Positions 51,728-56,317 of a DNA stretch of 56,317 nt are shown one piece after another; position 1 is the stretch's first letter, and every line of letters begins with the position of its first letter. Origin of the DNA: Vibrio scophthalmi LMG 19158 (GTDB lineage: Bacteria; Pseudomonadota; Gammaproteobacteria; Enterobacterales; Vibrionaceae); the NCBI RefSeq assembly GCF_000222585.1, contig NZ_AFWE01000184.1, positions 1 to 56,317 of the forward strand, written 5' to 3'. The notes beneath the pieces are model-generated. The model made no database searches. It saw only the letters and a list, made by a program, of their open reading frames with translations, and was not told the DNA's origin. The position numbers and the translations under genes were made by a program.

Positions 51728-51766
51728 GTGCTTTTTACCAATGAATAAATAAGGTTATTAAGTGAG

Positions 51767-52384
51767 TCAGTTTGTCGGTTTTTCTTTATTGGCACGACGA
51801 CGGACAATCAGGGCAATAAGGCCGATAAACACCAGCGCGGCCGCACACCATACGCCAAGTTGATGAGCAGTGTAGAAAGTACTGATTTGATGGAGATGAG
51901 CAAAAGCAACATTGCTCAGCAAGCTAAATACCGCTACCCAAATAGTGGTAGCCAGAGCATTACCCCACAGAAATTCGTGGCGTGGCATCTTGGCAATACC
52001 ACAAGCAAGTGGCATGAATTGTTTCATTCCTTCGATAAAGCGACTGATCACCAAACATATCGGACCATACTTTTGAATCGCAGCTTGCAGCTTTTGCATT
52101 TTACTGCCCGATATATAGCCTTTTTTATCCAGCCAACCTTCAAAGTAATAACCCAATAGGTAGCCGCAACTGTTGCCGATAAAACACGCCAACCATGAAA
52201 CGATCATTACCGTAGGGAGATTCATCACTCCGCGTGATGCGAGTATTGAGGCGGCGATCATCAGTGACTGACCTGGCATGGGTACGCCAATCCCTTCGAG
52301 AAAGATACTAATGACTAAGGCCAGATAGCCGTAATGATCAAGTACCGGTGACATGGCGTTGAGTAATTCGTTGATGTGTTCCAC
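51767..52384 (-). CDS. DedA-family membrane protein
   Basis: Integral membrane protein of 205 residues of the SNARE-associated/DedA family, linked to lipid-carrier flipping and membrane homeostasis. Key blocks are EGIGVPMPGQSLMIAAS, the amphipathic region GYLLGYYFEGW, and SRFIEGMKQFMPLACGIAKM with the conserved Arg. I start at a GTG at 52384, with GGGAG six bases upstream, giving MEHINELLNAMSP; an ATG 17 codons earlier has no ribosome site and an unlike N-terminus. Confidence 0.88.
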   Translation of the reverse strand: MEHINELLNAMSPVLDHYGYLALVISIFLEGIGVPMPGQSLMIAASILASRGVMNLPTVMIVSWLACFIGNSCGYLLGYYFEGWLDKKGYISGSKMQKLQAAIQKYGPICLVISRFIEGMKQFMPLACGIAKMPRHEFLWGNALATTIWVAVFSLLSNVAFAHLHQISTFYTAHQLGVWCAAALVFIGLIALIVRRRANKEKPTN

Positions 52385-52871
52385 ACAAAACTCCCACGAG
52401 CTAAAACGTCTAAATACGCCTGTTGTTCGTATCAATCAATTGTCGTCCACGTTTTGAGGCAAAACCTGACGTTGGTCTGATATTAGTGCTGCGAAAGTGA
52501 GCAACTAGGGGCGATTAATCATTCGGCTAATTTGATTGCAAGATAAATAATTAATCTAAAAATTAATTTATCAATAAGTGTAGCGGAATTCGTGTCGTGT
52601 TTGAGGCTATTTGTTTGACAGGGTGTGGCGCGACATTTTCTGGCAAGTTTTTTACCTAACAGCGATTAGCTGATTATTAATTAAAATAAAATTTGCTAGA
52701 ACAAAAATTCGCTAACTATGCTTACAAGCATCAATTATTGACGAAAATATCCGTAAGAAGAGTGTGTGATCTGGATAGCTTATTATCGTAGTCGGTAACA
52801 CCCACTTACTTTGCGGTAGTGGCGAATATGGCTTTAGTCAAAATTTGTCACGCAAGCATAGGTGAGGTTTT
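52385..52871. other. 487-base AT-rich control region before the antiporter-adiA operon
   Basis: Contains an AT-only inverted repeat AATTAAT (52549-52555) / ATTAATT (52562-52568), more A/T runs near 52670-52700, and a weak promoter (TTGCTA 52693-52698, 18 bases, TATGCT 52717-52722). Such AT-rich leaders are typical of H-NS-silenced, acid-induced decarboxylase operons; that reading is inference. No regulator gene is seen here. Confidence 0.4.
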
Positions 52872-54188
52872 ATGAGCAATAAGATGGGGTTGATGGGGCT
52901 TACAACCATCGTAACGGTTAACATGATGGGTTCGGGGATCATACTGTTACCTTCCAGTCTTGCCCAAACTGGCGGGATAGCACTGCTTGCATGGGGGATC
53001 ACCGCCGTCGGCGCGTTGTGTATAGCCTATTCCTTTGCCAAGTGTGGTATGTATTGCCAAGAAGATGGCGGTATGTCGGCCTATGCGCAGCGGGCGCACG
53101 CCAAATCGAGTTTTTTCATCGCTTCCTATACCTACTATGTTTGTTTGGTGATCAGTGCGGTGGCCATTGCCGTTACTTCAGTAGGGTATTTGGAGTCCTT
53201 CATTCCTTGGCTAAAACAGAGCTCTATTCATACCTTTGTTGGTGTGGTTGTGGTGCTTGTTGTTACCCTGCTTGCCAATATGCGCGGTGCTAAAATTACC
53301 GGCCGCATCTCAGCGATTACGGTGTGGGGGGTCATTATCCCAGTACTTGGTGTCTCGGTGATTGGTTGGTTTTGGTTCGATAGTAAAATTTTCGCTGAGG
53401 CGTGGAATCCGAATAATGTTTCAATCTCGACTGCAATGTCTTCGGGGATTGCTCTGACGCTATGGGCCTTTCTTGGTATCGAGTCTGCTGGTGCTAACTC
53501 TGGCGCAGTAGAGAACCCTAAACGCAATGTACCACTGGCCTGTATGCTTGCCACCGTTTTTTCCGCCGTGACCTACATTGCTTCCACAACCGTGATTCAA
53601 GGTATCGTACCGAATGCTGAGTTGGCTAAATCAGATGCGCCATTTGGTTTGGTTTTTGCCGAGATGTTTGATCCAACCATTGGACAAATCATTACAGCAA
53701 TGGCCGTTATTGCCTGTATTGGTTCATTGCTCGGCTGGCAGTTTACCAATGCCCAAGTTTCTAAAGCGGCTGCCGATCTTAAACTCTTCCCCAAAGTCTT
53801 CAGTGACGTAAACCGATTTGATGCGCCTGTGAAGGGCATGTTGATCATGCTAGCGCTGGAAATTGTTCTGGCCGTCATGACTATATCGCCTACGCTGATC
53901 AAGCAATTTAACGTACTGGTGGACCTCGCAGTATTCATCAATATGGTGCCATACATCCTATCGTTGACGGCGCTAGGGGTCATTTTGCGCCAAGCGAATG
54001 TGGGCGAATCAGAATACAAGGTTTCAATTTTCGTGGGTTCAATCGCAGTGCTATATAGCATTTATGGTGCTTATGCGACGGGGCAAGAATCCATCTTCTA
54101 CGGCACGCTCATTACATTAGTGGGGTATTTCTTCTATGGCTTTATTGCCAGTCGAGATGCCAAACCAGTATCGGGTCCAAAGGGATAA
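52872..54188 (+). CDS. amino-acid/polyamine antiporter, PotE-like, partnered with adiA
   Basis: APC-family exchanger of 438 residues with twelve membrane helices. VNMMGSGIILLPSSLAQTGG in TM1, ISAITVWGVIIPVLG, LTLWAFLGIESAGAN with the gating Trp and Glu, and IGSLLGWQFTNAQVSKAA match PotE more closely than AdiC. Its partner gene is arginine decarboxylase, so the working exchange is probably arginine for agmatine. SD-like GGTGAGG precedes the ATG. adiA follows after 63 bases. Confidence 0.87.
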   Translation: MSNKMGLMGLTTIVTVNMMGSGIILLPSSLAQTGGIALLAWGITAVGALCIAYSFAKCGMYCQEDGGMSAYAQRAHAKSSFFIASYTYYVCLVISAVAIAVTSVGYLESFIPWLKQSSIHTFVGVVVVLVVTLLANMRGAKITGRISAITVWGVIIPVLGVSVIGWFWFDSKIFAEAWNPNNVSISTAMSSGIALTLWAFLGIESAGANSGAVENPKRNVPLACMLATVFSAVTYIASTTVIQGIVPNAELAKSDAPFGLVFAEMFDPTIGQIITAMAVIACIGSLLGWQFTNAQVSKAAADLKLFPKVFSDVNRFDAPVKGMLIMLALEIVLAVMTISPTLIKQFNVLVDLAVFINMVPYILSLTALGVILRQANVGESEYKVSIFVGSIAVLYSIYGAYATGQESIFYGTLITLVGYFFYGFIASRDAKPVSGPKG

Positions 54189-54251
54189 GTGCACGACGAT
54201 TTATTACTACCAATCCAATAATCAATGAATTAACGATAAGGTACGATAGCT

Positions 54252-56317
54252 ATGAGGAAGTACGGTAAAAAGAAGCACGCTTTAATTTTTAACGATACTG
54301 TCAAGGCGGGCGTGATTGAAAATGCGCTTAACCGGTTGATTGAGGAGTTTGCCAGCGAAAGCGTTGAAGTGACGATTGCGACGTCATTTGATGATTGTTA
54401 TTCGATATTCAATGCCAATACTCCGGTAGACTGCTTTATGTTGACCTCGCAAATGACGGGTCGACAAGCCGATGAGAACGAAAAATTCTTTAAATTGATT
54501 GATAAGCTCAACCGTCGCCAGCAAGGCGTGCCGGTCTTTCTTTTAGCCGAACGGAAAAAGATCACGCTTTCTGTGAGTCGTGATTTAATGTCACGGGTTG
54601 ATGAGTTTGTCTGGATTATTGAAGATACACCAGACTTCATCGTTGGTCGTGCCGTTGCCGCGATGGAACGCTATCGCGATCAACTGTTGCCACCATTGAT
54701 GGCGGCGATGATCAAATACGATGACGTGCATGAATACTCTTGGGCGGCGCCAGGTCACCAAGGTGGGGTTGGTTTTACTAAAACCCCAGCAGGGCAGCGT
54801 TTCTATCAACATTATGGAGAAGCCCTTTTCCGTTCTGATATGGGTATCGAGCGTGGTTCACTCGGCTCTTTGCTTGATCACACTGGCTATTTTGGTGACA
54901 GTGAAGCTTTTGCTGCTAAGGTGTTTGGCGCGGACAAATCCTATTCATTGGTGACGGGGACCTCAGGGGCAAACCGTACCATCATGCAAGTGTGTATGAA
55001 GGAAAATAGCCTTGCGATTTGTGATCGTAATTGTCATAAATCGATCGAACAAGGCTTGATGCTGACAGGGGCTCGTCCTGTTTACATGCTGCCGACTCGT
55101 AACCGTTACGGCATCATTGGGCCTATTTATCCAGAGCAGATGGAGCAGGCCGCGCTCAAGCAGCGTGCTGCAGAAGGGCCATTAACCAAAGATTTTGCCA
55201 ATCAAGATCCGGTTTACGCGGTGATCACCAACTGTACTTATGATGGGCTGTGTTACAACGCTAAGCGCGCTCAAGAGATTCTGGGTAAGAGCAGTAACCG
55301 TATCCACTTTGACGAAGCTTGGTATGGATACGCACGTTTTAATCCGATTTATACCGATCACTTTGCCATGCGTGGTGAGCCAACCGAGAGCGAAGACGAG
55401 CCAACCGTATTTGCCACTCACTCGACGCACAAGTTACTCAATGCCTTATCGCAAGCCTCTTATATTCACGTGCGCCATGGTAAAGATGCGATTGATTTCC
55501 AGCGTTTTAATCAATCCTACATGATGCATGCAACCACTTCTCCGCTGTATGCGATCAGTGCATCGAACGACATTGCTGTATCGCAAATGTCGGGTAATCG
55601 AGGTTACTCGCTGACTCAAGAAGTAATTCATGAAGCGGTTGATTATCGTCAAGCGATGGGCCGCCTGTATCGTGAGTTTGAGCAAGATGGTGACTGGTTC
55701 TTTAAACCATGGAATGCAGAAACCTTCACTGATCCCAATACCGGTGAGACAGTGCCGTTTGAAGAAGCTGATCCGCAACTGCTGGCCTCAACACAAGATT
55801 TTTGGGTGATGAAGCCGGGCGATGAGTGGCATGGTTTTAAAGATATGCCGGAAGATTGGTGTATGCTCGATCCGATTAAGGTCAGTATTCTTGCTCCAGG
55901 GATGGGGGATGATGGCACCTTGCTTGATACGGGGGTTCCCGCGGCGTTGGTGACTCAATATTTAACCCGTTATGGCATTGTGCCAACACGTACTACCGAC
56001 TTCCAAGTGATGTTCCTTTTCTCTATGGGGATCACCAAAGGTAAGTGGGCGACATTGGTTAATACCTTGCTGCATTTCAAGCAGCATCACGATCAAAACA
56101 CACCATTGAAAAGTGTTTTACCCGAGTTAGTTGAAAATTACCCTGATGTATATGGTGAGATGGGTATGAAGGATTTGAGTGTGAAAATGTTTAATTACCT
56201 TAAACAGCATACACCTTCAGACAAGCTTAATGCGGCTTATTCAACTCTACCAGAAGCGGTAATGACGCCACGAGCGGCGTTTGAATCTATCGTTGAAAAC
56301 AATGTTGAGATGGTGCC
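54252..56317 (+). CDS. adiA: biodegradative arginine decarboxylase, 3' end cut by window
   Basis: PLP-dependent fold-type I decarboxylase converting arginine to agmatine and CO2 and using up a proton. The visible 688 codons cover the N-terminal wing domain (1-130), the core, and most of the C-terminal domain; E. coli AdiA has about 755. PLP Lys394 is in THSTHKLLNALSQASYIHVR. HEYSWAAPGHQGGVGFTKTP, HFDEAWYGYARFNPIY and MMHATTSPLYAI are AdiA-specific in wording against lysine and ornithine decarboxylases. The frame is open to the last base. Start ATG at 54252, AAGG ten bases before. Confidence 0.93.
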   Translation, partial: MRKYGKKKHALIFNDTVKAGVIENALNRLIEEFASESVEVTIATSFDDCYSIFNANTPVDCFMLTSQMTGRQADENEKFFKLIDKLNRRQQGVPVFLLAERKKITLSVSRDLMSRVDEFVWIIEDTPDFIVGRAVAAMERYRDQLLPPLMAAMIKYDDVHEYSWAAPGHQGGVGFTKTPAGQRFYQHYGEALFRSDMGIERGSLGSLLDHTGYFGDSEAFAAKVFGADKSYSLVTGTSGANRTIMQVCMKENSLAICDRNCHKSIEQGLMLTGARPVYMLPTRNRYGIIGPIYPEQMEQAALKQRAAEGPLTKDFANQDPVYAVITNCTYDGLCYNAKRAQEILGKSSNRIHFDEAWYGYARFNPIYTDHFAMRGEPTESEDEPTVFATHSTHKLLNALSQASYIHVRHGKDAIDFQRFNQSYMMHATTSPLYAISASNDIAVSQMSGNRGYSLTQEVIHEAVDYRQAMGRLYREFEQDGDWFFKPWNAETFTDPNTGETVPFEEADPQLLASTQDFWVMKPGDEWHGFKDMPEDWCMLDPIKVSILAPGMGDDGTLLDTGVPAALVTQYLTRYGIVPTRTTDFQVMFLFSMGITKGKWATLVNTLLHFKQHHDQNTPLKSVLPELVENYPDVYGEMGMKDLSVKMFNYLKQHTPSDKLNAAYSTLPEAVMTPRAAFESIVENNVEMV

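Overview
The window looks like ordinary chromosomal DNA of a gammaproteobacterium of the Vibrio type. This is inferred from the style of the proteins: two large cache-domain chemoreceptors, a NorM-like MATE exporter, RstA/RstB-like and SgrR-like proteins, an NqrM-family protein, ProVWX-type and PTS transport, and moderate base composition. No rRNA, tRNA, CRISPR array, intact insertion sequence or prophage was seen. Species cannot be told from the sequence alone. Both window edges cut genes: a Bcr/CflA exporter on the left and arginine decarboxylase adiA on the right.

Layout. 1-4.3 kb: exporter, an orphan 452-residue protein lying between two copies of a degenerate 60-bp repeat, then an overlapping ArsR-type regulator and SigZ-type sigma factor. 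4.3-16.3 kb: two chemoreceptors, small membrane proteins and lipoproteins, an RstA/RstB-like two-component pair with a TGTA-N6-TGTA box, a Bor lipoprotein, VOC, XRE and GFA proteins. 16.7-20.4 kb: DnaQ-like exonuclease; a NifX-like plus NqrM-like pair behind a perfect 24-bp palindrome, with a DUF134 regulator, thioesterase, YiiM and MerR protein. 20.4-28.6 kb: a Cys-rich MarR regulator facing a periplasmic protein over two matching operators, then a scarred segment in which LysR and SGNH-hydrolase genes sit between fragments of a phosphopentomutase-like gene and a GntR/UTRA regulator, followed by methyltransferase, MATE exporter, HAD and GNAT genes.

28.6-37.5 kb is the most coherent system: RpiR regulator, fructose-family PTS IIBC, GH38 mannosylglycerate hydrolase (mngB), a GH13_18 phosphorylase resembling glucosylglycerate phosphorylase, a IIA protein with a C-terminal membrane anchor, and manA. 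It reads as a pathway for uptake and breakdown of the compatible solutes mannosylglycerate and probably glucosylglycerate, feeding mannose-6-P into glycolysis through ManA. How a phosphorylase fits with PTS-phosphorylated substrate is an open question.

37.5-46.2 kb holds an iron-type alcohol dehydrogenase, a metzincin-like protease, a MazG-HAD-cupin cluster, arylamine N-acetyltransferase with a flavoprotein, a leucine-rich-repeat lipoprotein and a lipoate-ligase-like protein. 46.2-49.5 kb is a choline/betaine-type ABC operon. 49.7-52.4 kb has an SgrR-like regulator that appears to lack a standard start codon, a long hairpin, and a DedA protein. The right edge carries a PotE-like antiporter and adiA, an amino-acid decarboxylase acid-resistance pair.
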